Assembly: GCA_023663225.1 (NCBI GenBank)
Contig: JAMPHU010000021.1
Location: 1-46,821 of the forward strand
Origin: Candidatus Gastranaerophilales bacterium
GTDB taxonomy: Bacteria > Bacillota > Clostridia > Lachnospirales > Lachnospiraceae
Length of the DNA: 46,821 nucleotides
Direction: 5' to 3'
The notes beneath the pieces are model-generated. The model was given only the letters and a program-made list of their open reading frames with translations, was not told where the DNA came from and made no database searches. Position numbers and translations under genes: made by a program. Below are positions 1-9,225 of this stretch, in pieces; the stretch's first letter is position 1, and each line of letters opens with the position of its first letter.

Positions 1-94
1 TCCGAATGGGAATGATTACCCCGCTGGAGCGTAACTTTCCGTAACATTTGGGCAACCTGAAAAGTCTGAATCGTTACGATCTGCGAAAGACCAT

Positions 95-2161
95 CTACTC
101 CTTTTCCCGAATTTTCAACGAAAAATCGCTGCGATCCAAGGAGAAGTTGGGATTGTAATAAGGGTCTCCCTGCTCCAGCACTTTTTTCCACTTTTCCCTG
201 AACTTTGCCGACTCCCGCTCATAACGCTCCGCCTTCTCACCGACATCATCCAGTCCCCTTGAGGCGGACTCATAGTGAAACAACTCCGCAAAGGGCGTAA
301 ATACATTGAGCAGTCCCCGCTCTCTGAGTTTTAAACAAAAATCCACATCGTTCAGCGAGACGACAAAGCCTTCGTCCAGGCCTCCCACCTCCTCGTACAG
401 ACTCTTTTTCACCAACAGACAGGCCCCCGTTACCGCGGAGACATCCTGCGCATAACACAGGCGTCCCATATAACCCAGATTCTGCCTGTGCTGTTTATAA
501 TGGGAATGTCCCGCCGTGCGGTGCGCCCCCAGACCGATCACCACGCCCGCATGCTGGATCGTCTTGTCGGCATAGTAAAGCTTGGCTCCCACAGCGCCCA
601 CATCCTCCCGCTGGGCATACATGAGAAGCTCTTCCATCCAGTTGACGGTGATCACCTCTGTGTCATTGTTCAAAAGCAGAATATAATCCCCCTTCGCGTA
701 AGACACGCCCAGATTATTCACCGCAGAATAGTTAAACTCCCCTTGATAAGTCACGATGGCAACCCTTGCGCCTGCCGCGCGGCCATCGCAGACCTGACTC
801 TCGCCGCTGTAGCAGATCCCGCCGTCTGTGCCGCCTTTTGTCTTAGCTCCCGGGTAGGGATAACCCATCAGTTCCGTGTAATACGCCTTGATCTCCTCCG
901 TGCTGCTGTTGTTCTCCACGATCAAAATTTCATAATTGTCATAAGTGGATTTTCCCAAGATGGAAGTCACACATCTGCGCAAGTCCTGCACATGGTCTCT
1001 ATTTGCAATAACAATCGTTATCATCGGATTTCCGATGATCTCATAGCGGATGCGAAAGATCGTCTCAAACGCCCTGGTGCTGATGATCTGAAAGTGTTCA
1101 TAACCATGTTTCTTCAAATGCTCCGCCACCGCTCTCTTGGCCGCCTGGATGGCGTAAGGCTTAGCCTCGATCCCTGCGGCGGTGCTGCCCGCATGGCTTC
1201 TCCAATAATACATCAGTTTGGGAACATGCACGATCTTTTTGGCATTGTCCGTCAGCCGCAGGATCATGTCATGGTCTTGACTTCCGTCGAACTTTGGCCG
1301 AAACAGCTCGTTCCCCTCTAAGATTTCTCGGGAAAACACGCTGAAATGGCAGATATAATTGTTGGCCCGCAGATTATCCGGTGCATAGTCCGGTTTGAAG
1401 TGCATGGTCAGCATTTTGTTGATATCGCCGCTGCGAAAGGTGGTCTCATCGCAGTAAAGGTAATCCGCCCCCTGTTCATTGATCGCCTTCACATACTCAT
1501 AAAGGACGGACGGATGCAGGATATCGTCCTGATCGAAAAGTCCGATGTACTCTCCGGTGGCAAGCTTTAAGCACTCGTTGGTGTTGCCCGCTATCCCGCC
1601 GTTTTTCTCCAGCTTTTTGTAAACGATCCTTCCGTCCGCCCTGGCCGCATACTCCCTGCAAATTTCCCCGATATATCCGTGCGCCTCGTCGGAACCGTCC
1701 GCCAGGCACAACTCCCAATTCGTATAAGTCTGATTCATAACCGAATCCAGCATCTCTATTTGAAACTCTCTGGCATTATTCCAAAGAGGCACCAAAATGC
1801 TGATCTTCACCATTCTGGGGAACACCGCCGCCCGCTCTGCAGCCGCCCGCTCTGAGCCGGGAAAACTGTCCGTGCCAAACTGCCGCATAGCCTGTCTTTC
1901 CCGCTTTTTGTATCCCAGCTTGTGGATCACCCCCCTGACGCCCCCGCAGTTGGCCAGTCTGTCTTTTTGCCGGATTGCCCAGTGGATCCCTGTTCGAAGG
2001 GGTTTGCTCGCCTTCCAGAGCGGATTGTTCTTGATGCGCCCCAGCTTCCAGCTAAGCTCCTCGTTCTGCGCCTCCAGATCCGCAATCCGAGCGGCCAGAT
2101 CGGCGCTCTTTAAATGCTCTTTCTCATATGCCTCCTTATAATCCATCTCCTGCTCGATCAT
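95..2161 (-). CDS. Tandem GT2 glycosyltransferase with N-terminal coiled coil
   Basis: A 688-residue cytoplasmic or membrane-associated glycosyltransferase that probably extends or decorates the polysaccharide exported by the neighbouring ABC transporter. Residues about 1-50 are a charged, heptad-like helix followed by a basic linker (NNPLWKASKPLRT), a lead-in common in clostridial polysaccharide GTs. A first GT-A domain starts near residue 118 (ISILVPLWNN), has an FDQDD metal-binding motif and then an HFKPDYAPD segment. A second GT-A domain starts near 378 (ITIVIANRDH) and has LLLNNDTEV and NDVDFCLKLRE. The two-domain layout resembles rhamnan-type GT2 enzymes, but donor and linkage cannot be read from sequence. 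It is the last gene of the block A operon; the following 94 bases to the window edge show no clear terminator. The start codon is uncertain because no strong ribosome site sits at the usual distance. Confidence 0.88.
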   Translation of the reverse strand: MIEQEMDYKEAYEKEHLKSADLAARIADLEAQNEELSWKLGRIKNNPLWKASKPLRTGIHWAIRQKDRLANCGGVRGVIHKLGYKKRERQAMRQFGTDSFPGSERAAAERAAVFPRMVKISILVPLWNNAREFQIEMLDSVMNQTYTNWELCLADGSDEAHGYIGEICREYAARADGRIVYKKLEKNGGIAGNTNECLKLATGEYIGLFDQDDILHPSVLYEYVKAINEQGADYLYCDETTFRSGDINKMLTMHFKPDYAPDNLRANNYICHFSVFSREILEGNELFRPKFDGSQDHDMILRLTDNAKKIVHVPKLMYYWRSHAGSTAAGIEAKPYAIQAAKRAVAEHLKKHGYEHFQIISTRAFETIFRIRYEIIGNPMITIVIANRDHVQDLRRCVTSILGKSTYDNYEILIVENNSSTEEIKAYYTELMGYPYPGAKTKGGTDGGICYSGESQVCDGRAAGARVAIVTYQGEFNYSAVNNLGVSYAKGDYILLLNNDTEVITVNWMEELLMYAQREDVGAVGAKLYYADKTIQHAGVVIGLGAHRTAGHSHYKQHRQNLGYMGRLCYAQDVSAVTGACLLVKKSLYEEVGGLDEGFVVSLNDVDFCLKLRERGLLNVFTPFAELFHYESASRGLDDVGEKAERYERESAKFREKWKKVLEQGDPYYNPNFSLDRSDFSLKIREKE

Positions 2162-2209
2162 GTATCTACCATACCTTTCCGTCCTGTTTGCCGCCCCGCC
2201 CGACGTCTT

Positions 2210-4231
2210 TCACACTTCCAGAAACCGCTCGCTGAAGTTCATCAGCTTCAAACCCGACACTTTGCTGTACGCTGCCAGACCGATCCGATAACGGCCGGGG
2301 TCTATATTTTCCCCCGTGAGCCGAATGTGGAAGCCGCACAGTCCCACATTGACTTGATCCGGCATATTCTCCTCCAAATCCGGACGATACTGCCCTATCA
2401 GAGAGACTTCATAAGTCCTTTCTTCCGATTGGCGCAACAATAACTTATATTCATAACATGCGTTATTATCCCCCAAAACCACGCCGTATCCCTGTACGAT
2501 CCCATTCCTGCTCTGCTCCACCCGCAGCAGCAGGCAGTTGTCCGGACGCAGACGCTTTTGATCACACTCCTCCAGTCGGCCCACAACCTCCTGTAGAACA
2601 TTTCCCTCGGTCTCCCAGGCAGGGCGGATGCGGACATCCAACCCCTCCCGTCCCATTCCCTCCGAATAATAAGGGTCTGTTCCCTCAAGATTTGGATGTC
2701 TCTTATACAGAATATCCCGCTCCGCCAAGAGTCTGTTTAGTTTCTCAAAAGATTCGTCATCCCCTCTGCTCAGAGATTCATGGTGATACGCATAGCAGTC
2801 GTTCATACATACATTGTGATATCCCAACTCATAGAGCGCAAAACCCAGATCCACATCATTGAAAGCAACCCGGAGTTCCTCGGCAAATCCTCCCGCTCTG
2901 TGAAATTTTTCCCTCTCTATCATCAGACAGGCCGCCGTCACCGCCAACACATTGCGCCTGCCGCGGTTCGCGTTATAATAATAACATTTGTTATCATCTA
3001 AAAACTGTAGTTTGTGCACAGGCCCCATCGGCAGATTGGTGATTCCGGCGTGCTGAATCTTTTGTGTGTCCGGATAGAAAAGCTTCAGGCCCACCGCTCC
3101 GGTATATTCCCTGTCCGCCAGCGCCGCCATCCGCAGGATGCACTCCGGCTCGCACAACTCCACGTCATCGTTCAAAAACAACAGAAAATTTCCCTGCGCC
3201 TTGGCCGCCCCCAGATTGCACATACGGGAAAAATGAAATTCCATGGGCCGATACAGATAGCGTATAGTCCACCACGCATCCTCCATCTCCTTTGTCAAAT
3301 TTTCGATCCGCCTTTTGTTCTCCTCGCTGCTCCCGTTGTCCACAATCAAAATCTCGCAGGGCAGTCCCTTTGTACCCGCAGCCTTGCATCCCCTCAGACA
3401 GGCTTCCAGAATATCCGCATGATCCTTAGAAGGGATAATGACGGACACTACAGGAGAAACTTCCCCTGGCATTGGCTTCTTATCCTCCAAAAGACAATAT
3501 CCGTCACGAAATTCCCTGAACACAGCTTCCGCGCGCTGCTCTGACAGTGCCGTGCGCTCCAAAAATTTTTCCTGTTCCCTCCTGTGATCGCTGTGAAACA
3601 GAATTTGCCTGATATGTCCCACAGACTTTCGCCCCGTTATATAAGCTCCCGACAATTCCGCACAATGATGCAGCCATCTCTCATATTGCGTCCACGCATC
3701 CGCACCCCGGACCACACGGTATACTCTGCCGCCTTCCTCTTTGGCGGCAGATAGCTCTTCCATCCAGTCGAGATTTGCGCCCTGTCCGCCGGTCTCTTCC
3801 CACAGTGAGCGGACGCGATCCCACAACTCTCTCCTGAGCGCCACCACGCTGCCAAAATAGAGAAAGCTGTCCAACAGATCCGGAGACCAATCGGGTTTAA
3901 ACCAGGGATCACGCCTCTCCTGTCCCACAGGCCACACATCCTCGTCGCCATAAGCCATCTGACAGTGCGGATTCTCTGCAAAATATCGACGGAAGCTCTC
4001 TCTGGCCCCTTGGGCCCAGCTGCCCTTGGAAGAGATCACATACACCAGCCCTTCCCGCGCGTTCTGCACCGGTTCAGAAGCGGATTCCTGCAAAGAAACC
4101 CACTCTGGTGTAAACTCCTTGTGCGCTGCGATCCATCTGTCATAGGAACCCTTTTTGTCCGCCAATCTTTTCACATACTGCCTGTTCTGTTGTTTGATCA
4201 GAAATTCCTTGGCCAGACTACGAATACTCAT
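2210..4231 (-). CDS. GT2 glycosyltransferase with degenerate first domain and C-terminal beta domain
   Basis: A 673-residue relative of the downstream tandem GT2 protein. The second catalytic domain is clear: VVSVIIPSKDHAD, EILIVDNGSS, LLFLNDDVE as the DxD-type motif, and VAFNDVDLGFAL. The first domain keeps only its distal half (YGDEDVWP, WFKPDWSPDLLDS). The nucleotide-binding opening (normally SIIIPTYN-like) is replaced by an unrelated-looking stretch, so this half is probably structural rather than catalytic. Residues about 545-673 form a predicted beta-rich tail with alternating hydrophobic residues and a DLEENMPDQVNVGLCGFH segment, possibly for glycan binding. The gene is 37 bases downstream of the methyltransferase gene and 48 bases upstream of the next GT2 gene, consistent with one operon. 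Acceptor and donor sugars are unknown. Confidence 0.85.
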   Translation of the reverse strand: MSIRSLAKEFLIKQQNRQYVKRLADKKGSYDRWIAAHKEFTPEWVSLQESASEPVQNAREGLVYVISSKGSWAQGARESFRRYFAENPHCQMAYGDEDVWPVGQERRDPWFKPDWSPDLLDSFLYFGSVVALRRELWDRVRSLWEETGGQGANLDWMEELSAAKEEGGRVYRVVRGADAWTQYERWLHHCAELSGAYITGRKSVGHIRQILFHSDHRREQEKFLERTALSEQRAEAVFREFRDGYCLLEDKKPMPGEVSPVVSVIIPSKDHADILEACLRGCKAAGTKGLPCEILIVDNGSSEENKRRIENLTKEMEDAWWTIRYLYRPMEFHFSRMCNLGAAKAQGNFLLFLNDDVELCEPECILRMAALADREYTGAVGLKLFYPDTQKIQHAGITNLPMGPVHKLQFLDDNKCYYYNANRGRRNVLAVTAACLMIEREKFHRAGGFAEELRVAFNDVDLGFALYELGYHNVCMNDCYAYHHESLSRGDDESFEKLNRLLAERDILYKRHPNLEGTDPYYSEGMGREGLDVRIRPAWETEGNVLQEVVGRLEECDQKRLRPDNCLLLRVEQSRNGIVQGYGVVLGDNNACYEYKLLLRQSEERTYEVSLIGQYRPDLEENMPDQVNVGLCGFHIRLTGENIDPGRYRIGLAAYSKVSGLKLMNFSERFLEV

Positions 4232-4268
4232 ATCCCAACTCTCCGCTCACTCCGACAGATCTCCTCTT

Positions 4269-6368
4269 TCAAAATTTCCTGCCCTTTACAGCCCCCGCAA
4301 TATCCTGCGCCATCTCCAAGGGCAGTCTTGCGATATCCATGCTGACGCACAGAACATTCGCCCCTTCCCGTTCCAATTCCTCCAGCGCAATTTCGATATT
4401 GGGATCCTGGGTTGGAAAAAGGATGCTTGGCTGATAGACTTCTCCCTTCTTTCGGGAAGGTTTCGTCGCCTTGCCGTTCACGTTCAACACCCCCCGCTTT
4501 TCCAGCGGCACGCGCTCACCGTTGAAGATCATCTCTTTTATCTTCACCATACAGGCATCCATAGCCGGATCGATGCGCAGCCTTCTCACATCTCCGCTCA
4601 CGGCCAGATGCAGCTCGATCGCCTCTTCTCCCTGATAGGCGTCCTCCACAAAATAAGATTCCTCCTCGCGAAAACCGCTCCCCTTATCCTCATAGATCTG
4701 CACTCTGTTTACTTTCTCGTGATCTTGAAATTTGTCGATCCATTTCTGCGGTTCCAACAGGCGATTGCCGATCAGGTTCCGTATCTGTGCCATGGACAGA
4801 TGAGATCCTGTGACAAAGCTCTGAAAATCCCGCTCCTGCTCCCGATAGTTTTCCGCATCCGCCTCCGTGATCTGAAGCTCCTTTAAAATCCTGTCCAGAT
4901 CCAGCTTTTCCCGCTTCTCATCCTCCAGCAGATAACAGTAGATCGCGCGAAATGCAAGTTCCTTCGTGTCAATGGGTTTCCCAAATGTCCACTCATAGTC
5001 AATCAGAGTCCATTTGTCCCCCCGCACCAGCAGATTGGCAAAGATCAGGTCAAAATCCGCCACAGGACATTCGTCGTTATAGCCGATCCGCTCAACATAC
5101 TCGCGAAAATAGCTATGAAACCCGTCCAGATCCCCTTTCTCCAGACATGCGTCCATCAACTCCGACAAAGGCGTTCCCTTCACAAACTCAAACTCCGCAT
5201 AGAGTCCTTCCTCCTCATGTTCCACCAGTCTGCATCTGTTGACCTCCAAACTGCTGTCACGGTATTTTTCCCGCAGATTCCGGTATGCCACCTCCATCTG
5301 CCGCACATGGTCATGGGCCGCCTCTGTGAGCGGATATTTCCGCACCTGCTGCATACTTTTACCCATCCCGTGTATCTGTGTGCGGATGGCATATTCCGGC
5401 GCTCTATCGTTGGAGTACTTGACATACTTAATATCGCAGTCTCCTCCCAGTATCACCAAAAAGGAATTGGAAAAAAGAGGAAACAATCCGTCGCCAATCA
5501 CGCCGTCAAAGGCGCTCTTCTCGTCAAACAACAGCATCCTGTCCCTGTCAAAATTGCGCAGATTGTTGGACAACTCTCCCTTGCCCGGCTGACGGGCGTC
5601 GCTGTACAGAGTGGTCATAAACTTATAGTCGGGATAAGGATAATAAAAATGATATTCTCTTGCGCCGGCCCGTTTGAATACCGCTTCCAGTCCCTTCCTG
5701 CTGAAAGTGCGCACACCGCCGCCGTCCGGATAATTCTCAATACCGCTGAAATAGCTGCCCAGGTGATCCTCCCTACAACCCGCAAAATACTTCATTCCAT
5801 ATTTATTCTCAATCGCGATCACGATCCTGCCGTCTTTTCCCAGATGCCTGCGCAAAATCTCCAAAAATTCCTCATAGGGCCGCTCTCCTCCGATGTAGGT
5901 CTGCGCGTACTCGAATACGCCGATCAGACAGATCACATCATAGTCCGCGGGCAGCTTGGGTTCGATATCCTTAAAATTTCCCACATGGATCGTCACATTG
6001 TCACATTCACTGTGTCTGTGGGCATTGATCAGGCTGCGTTTCTTGGAAAGTTCCACACAGGTGACGCTCCCCGCCTTCCTGGAGAGCGCTCCCGTGACGG
6101 CGCCGCATCCGCTGCCCACTTCCAGCACTTTCTGATCCTTCCCCATGGGAATCCAATCCACGATATTTTCCCGCAGCGCGGACAGATGATAGAGCACCGG
6201 CCAGCTTTTCTTCTCCTCTATCGCCTTCGCATACTCCACGATCGACAGATTCTTCGCCATATCAAGCAGCTCGTCCTCCACCGCTCCGTCACAATACAGA
6301 TCCTCGCCCGGATATTCGCTGTAGTCCAAAGTCACTTTGCCAATATGCTCCATCTGTTCCATCCGCAT
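4269..6368 (-). CDS. SAM methyltransferase fused to kinase-like domain (candidate glycan chain terminator)
   Basis: 699 residues. The N-terminal class I methyltransferase is shown by the SAM-binding motif VLEVGSGCGAV at residues 81-91, the acidic residue in CVELSKKR near 106, and IVIAIENKYGMKYF near 182-195. The middle region (about 310-490) has an APH/choline-kinase-like core: a hinge-like FEFVKGTPLSEL near 394, a catalytic loop D440-LIFA-N445, and LIDYEW with D457 in the metal-binding position. The last 200 residues are helical then beta-rich and not recognised. The methyltransferase-then-kinase order is that of WbdD, the enzyme that caps and terminates E. coli O9a O-antigen. The gene sits directly beside an ATPase with a Wzt-type sugar-recognition tail, which supports a capping role by inference. 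The kinase could be inactive or act on a different substrate. The start may be the third codon (6362), which gives better spacing to AGGA. Confidence 0.82.
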   Translation of the reverse strand: MRMEQMEHIGKVTLDYSEYPGEDLYCDGAVEDELLDMAKNLSIVEYAKAIEEKKSWPVLYHLSALRENIVDWIPMGKDQKVLEVGSGCGAVTGALSRKAGSVTCVELSKKRSLINAHRHSECDNVTIHVGNFKDIEPKLPADYDVICLIGVFEYAQTYIGGERPYEEFLEILRRHLGKDGRIVIAIENKYGMKYFAGCREDHLGSYFSGIENYPDGGGVRTFSRKGLEAVFKRAGAREYHFYYPYPDYKFMTTLYSDARQPGKGELSNNLRNFDRDRMLLFDEKSAFDGVIGDGLFPLFSNSFLVILGGDCDIKYVKYSNDRAPEYAIRTQIHGMGKSMQQVRKYPLTEAAHDHVRQMEVAYRNLREKYRDSSLEVNRCRLVEHEEEGLYAEFEFVKGTPLSELMDACLEKGDLDGFHSYFREYVERIGYNDECPVADFDLIFANLLVRGDKWTLIDYEWTFGKPIDTKELAFRAIYCYLLEDEKREKLDLDRILKELQITEADAENYREQERDFQSFVTGSHLSMAQIRNLIGNRLLEPQKWIDKFQDHEKVNRVQIYEDKGSGFREEESYFVEDAYQGEEAIELHLAVSGDVRRLRIDPAMDACMVKIKEMIFNGERVPLEKRGVLNVNGKATKPSRKKGEVYQPSILFPTQDPNIEIALEELEREGANVLCVSMDIARLPLEMAQDIAGAVKGRKF

Positions 6369-6394
6369 CTTCCTCTCTTTTCTTCTTGACCGCT

Positions 6395-7696
6395 TTACTC
6401 CTGCGCATCCTGCACCGAGACCTCGGAATCCATATCATAATATCCCACCGTATCTTTGTCCGACACCACTGTAATGCTCATCACATCATACAGTCTATGA
6501 TACACCTCAAAGACATCCCCGTTGTATCCGGTGACCCCCAGCGAAAGCAGATATTCGCCTCCCTGTAAGCTCATCTTCTGGGTAAATGTCACATCCTTCG
6601 TCTGTCCGGCCTCCGCCGGATCCAAAAACGACTTCTCGATCATAGAGTTGGTGCCGGTGATCTCCGTCCCGTGCGCATCCTTGATGGAAAAGGCAAAGAT
6701 CGGCGCCGGAATCCATTCCTTGATGTGTACCCTCATGTGGAGCGTGAAAACGCTTCCCTTGATGACGGCACTGGTGTGTACGCCTTTTTCATCTGTCAGA
6801 AAAAATTCCGTGATCTGTGCCTGTCCGGTGCCGTATTCCAAATGTTCCGATCGCTGCACTCCTGCTGCCTGAGGCACAGCCGCCCGCCTCAACGTCTCGT
6901 CATTCAACATCTGCTGATGCTCCTGCCTGTCGGGAATCTCGTACTGTCCTACCAGCACGCGCTTGAACGCGTCGATCATCTCCTTGGGGCCGCCCTCCCC
7001 CAAAAGCTTACCCTGATTCAATAAAAATACCCGATCACAATATTTGCTGATACTGCTCAGATCGTGACTGACAAACACAATGGTCTTACCCATTTTTTTA
7101 AATTCTTCAAACTTATGATAACACTTTGCCTGAAAAAATACATCTCCCACCGACAACGCCTCGTCCACAATCAGGATCTCAGGGTCGATATTGATCGCCA
7201 CAGCAAACGCCAGACGCACAAACATCCCGCTGGAATAGGTTTTTACCGGTTGTTTCACATAGTTGCCGATATCCGCAAACTCCAGGATAGCCGGCAGCTT
7301 TTCGTCAATCTCTTTCTGGGAAAATCCCATCATCGTGCCGTTCAGATATACATTTTCAATACCGCTGTACTCCATATTGAATCCGGCTCCCAGCTCCAGA
7401 AGGGCAGAAATCCGCCCATCCACTGTCACTTCACCTTCCGTAGGATTTAACACGCCGGTGATGATCTTTAAGATCGTTGACTTGCCGGAGCCATTGGTGC
7501 CGATAATACCAACGGTCTCTCCCTTATAGATATCGAGGCTGATACCGTCCAGCGCGTGATGAAGCTTATACTTTTGCTTTCTGCCAAGGCCGAAAGCTTC
7601 CTTCAGCCTGTCCTTGGGATTGTCATACAGTTTGTAGATTTTTCGCACATTCTTTACCCTGATGGCCACATCCCGCTTTTCCTGCATATCTTCCAT
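6395..7696 (-). CDS. ABC transporter ATPase, Wzt/TagH type, with C-terminal carbohydrate-binding domain
   Basis: A 433-residue ATPase for export of an undecaprenyl-linked polysaccharide across the membrane, partner of the permease at 9226-10215. It has Walker A GTNGSGKST, a signature region YSSGMFVRLAFAVA, Walker B ILIVDEALSVGD and the H-loop FVSHD. DEALSVGD is typical of the polysaccharide/teichoic acid export subfamily. Residues about 285-433 are an added beta-sandwich (YGTGQAQITEFFLTDEKG, IKDAHGTEITGTNS, LQGGEYLLSLGV) that matches the Wzt C-terminal domain pattern. In characterised systems that domain recognises the modified end of the glycan. The permease is two genes upstream, separated by a polytopic membrane protein. 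Substrate chemistry is not readable, but the adjacent methyltransferase-kinase suggests a capped chain. Confidence 0.93.
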   Translation of the reverse strand: MEDMQEKRDVAIRVKNVRKIYKLYDNPKDRLKEAFGLGRKQKYKLHHALDGISLDIYKGETVGIIGTNGSGKSTILKIITGVLNPTEGEVTVDGRISALLELGAGFNMEYSGIENVYLNGTMMGFSQKEIDEKLPAILEFADIGNYVKQPVKTYSSGMFVRLAFAVAINIDPEILIVDEALSVGDVFFQAKCYHKFEEFKKMGKTIVFVSHDLSSISKYCDRVFLLNQGKLLGEGGPKEMIDAFKRVLVGQYEIPDRQEHQQMLNDETLRRAAVPQAAGVQRSEHLEYGTGQAQITEFFLTDEKGVHTSAVIKGSVFTLHMRVHIKEWIPAPIFAFSIKDAHGTEITGTNSMIEKSFLDPAEAGQTKDVTFTQKMSLQGGEYLLSLGVTGYNGDVFEVYHRLYDVMSITVVSDKDTVGYYDMDSEVSVQDAQE

Positions 7697-7705
7697 AATA
7701 AACTC

Positions 7706-9208
7706 TCATTCTTTCACAATCACCGTATTTTTGTCATACCATTCGGCTACAGCACGATTTTCCTCTCTGTCAGGATCATCCGTCAGATCTCCCATACACA
7801 AAAACCACGGCTTAAAATGGTACGGTTCCAACACCACATCTTTCTCGTCGCTCTTTAAAATCTCCACACGCGCCATATACTCATGATAAAAATTGTACGC
7901 TTCCCCTGTATGCACATAATAGTAAGCGCCGTAGGAAGAGACACTGCCCGCCTGGTTGGATGACAGAGAGAAGATGACCAACATACAGACAATTACCGCC
8001 CCGTAATACCACCAGGGCGCCCCTTCCGGACAGTTGATGTGTCCGCCGCGCCGCTCTAACATGCGCCGCGCCCATCCGATCCAATATATTTCATTCAGGA
8101 TCAACAAAATCTGGTAAGTGATCTTAACTGCGTTGAGCGATCTGCTGAGTCCCGCATGCCCCAGCGAATAAAGGCTTGGTGTAAACCCTGTCGCATACAG
8201 GCAAAAAGCTCCGACCAACACAAGAAGCGGAAATCGAAACGAAAACTTGCTTTTGCCAACGGCCTGCCATATGATCGGAAATAGCAGGAGCAGAAACGCC
8301 AGTGTCATCCACCCCGTAAACTCCCACAAGTGCCGAAAAGCTTCCAAAAAAGAGCGCAGCACCGCCCAAAACGGAGAATACCCCCATCCCTCATAGGAGC
8401 GTGCTCTCACCTGATTGCCGGGCGCACTTACATTCATATAAAAAGATACCGCGTACACCGCTAACGCCGGCAAATACCGAATGCCTCTCCCCCTGCGCGT
8501 CCACAATACCGCCACTGTCAGACCAAAGAGCACGACCAATCCCTGAAGGGCCGTGACAAAATTGCTGCCCGCGGTCAAGAGCGCCCCCGCCAGACTGGCC
8601 AGTAAAAGTAAGATCCCTTTCACGCTTTTTAACTCCGTATGATACAAACGGCACAGCGCCGCCACAAAGAGCATAAAAAAGGAATGCATTCCCACATAAT
8701 GTACGCCGCCATTATACCAGTAAAATCCTGCCTGTGCGGTATAAATCAACTCCACCACCATGATCGTTACGATCCCCTGTATCGCCAGTCTGGAATACCG
8801 ATCCAGGCCAAAGACATCCCTGGTCAACACACTGGTCAACACAAACACCGACACGGTCAGAATGAGAATCAAAAATACCGGCCCCAAAAAATAGTATTGT
8901 TCTCCCCAGATCGCAGGCATCATCATCATAAAAAAGATGGAAGAAAACGTTCCCTGCCAGGCATACCATTCCACTCGTATTCCTTCCAAAGTGCCTTTCA
9001 GCGCTCCGACTATACCGGGTGCCATCTCCATGCCCGCTCTGGCAAATTTTCCATAATTCCAGTCGTCATACCATGGCACTGCATACATCGCCAGACGCAG
9101 CAAAGGTATCAGCGCCAGCAACATTGCAGCCGCCATACCAAGAGCGATCAGACCCACAGAGGGTTTCCAGAACAAAATCTTGTTCCATCTATTGTTATCG
9201 GTTTTCAT
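7706..9208 (-). CDS. Polytopic membrane protein, GT-C-like (DUF6056-like)
   Basis: About 500 residues with roughly a dozen hydrophobic segments and little else. After the first membrane helix comes an extracytoplasmic acidic motif, VPWYDDWNYG, in the position where GT-C glycosyltransferases carry their catalytic DD/DE pair. The overall look recalls the DUF6056 family; this is from memory and needs a profile search. It probably transfers a sugar from a polyprenyl-phosphate donor outside the membrane, but this is inference. The chosen ATG at 9208 follows GGGAGGAAGGGAAG. An alternative ATG at 9229 overlaps the permease stop codon as ATGA. The gene lies between permease and ATPase, so its product should act on the exported glycan. 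Confidence 0.75.
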   Translation of the reverse strand: MKTDNNRWNKILFWKPSVGLIALGMAAAMLLALIPLLRLAMYAVPWYDDWNYGKFARAGMEMAPGIVGALKGTLEGIRVEWYAWQGTFSSIFFMMMMPAIWGEQYYFLGPVFLILILTVSVFVLTSVLTRDVFGLDRYSRLAIQGIVTIMVVELIYTAQAGFYWYNGGVHYVGMHSFFMLFVAALCRLYHTELKSVKGILLLLASLAGALLTAGSNFVTALQGLVVLFGLTVAVLWTRRGRGIRYLPALAVYAVSFYMNVSAPGNQVRARSYEGWGYSPFWAVLRSFLEAFRHLWEFTGWMTLAFLLLLFPIIWQAVGKSKFSFRFPLLVLVGAFCLYATGFTPSLYSLGHAGLSRSLNAVKITYQILLILNEIYWIGWARRMLERRGGHINCPEGAPWWYYGAVIVCMLVIFSLSSNQAGSVSSYGAYYYVHTGEAYNFYHEYMARVEILKSDEKDVVLEPYHFKPWFLCMGDLTDDPDREENRAVAEWYDKNTVIVKE

Positions 9209-9225
9209 AACTTCCCTTCCTCCCG

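Noticed and set aside
488-1321. Plus-strand open frame of 277 codons opposite the tandem GT2 gene
   Set aside because: Antisense to a well-supported gene, with His/Arg/Ile-rich composition typical of a shadow frame and no recognisable domain.
5115-6389. Plus-strand open frame of 424 codons opposite the methyltransferase-kinase gene
   Set aside because: Antisense shadow with no recognisable domain; the minus-strand protein has clear SAM and kinase-like motifs.
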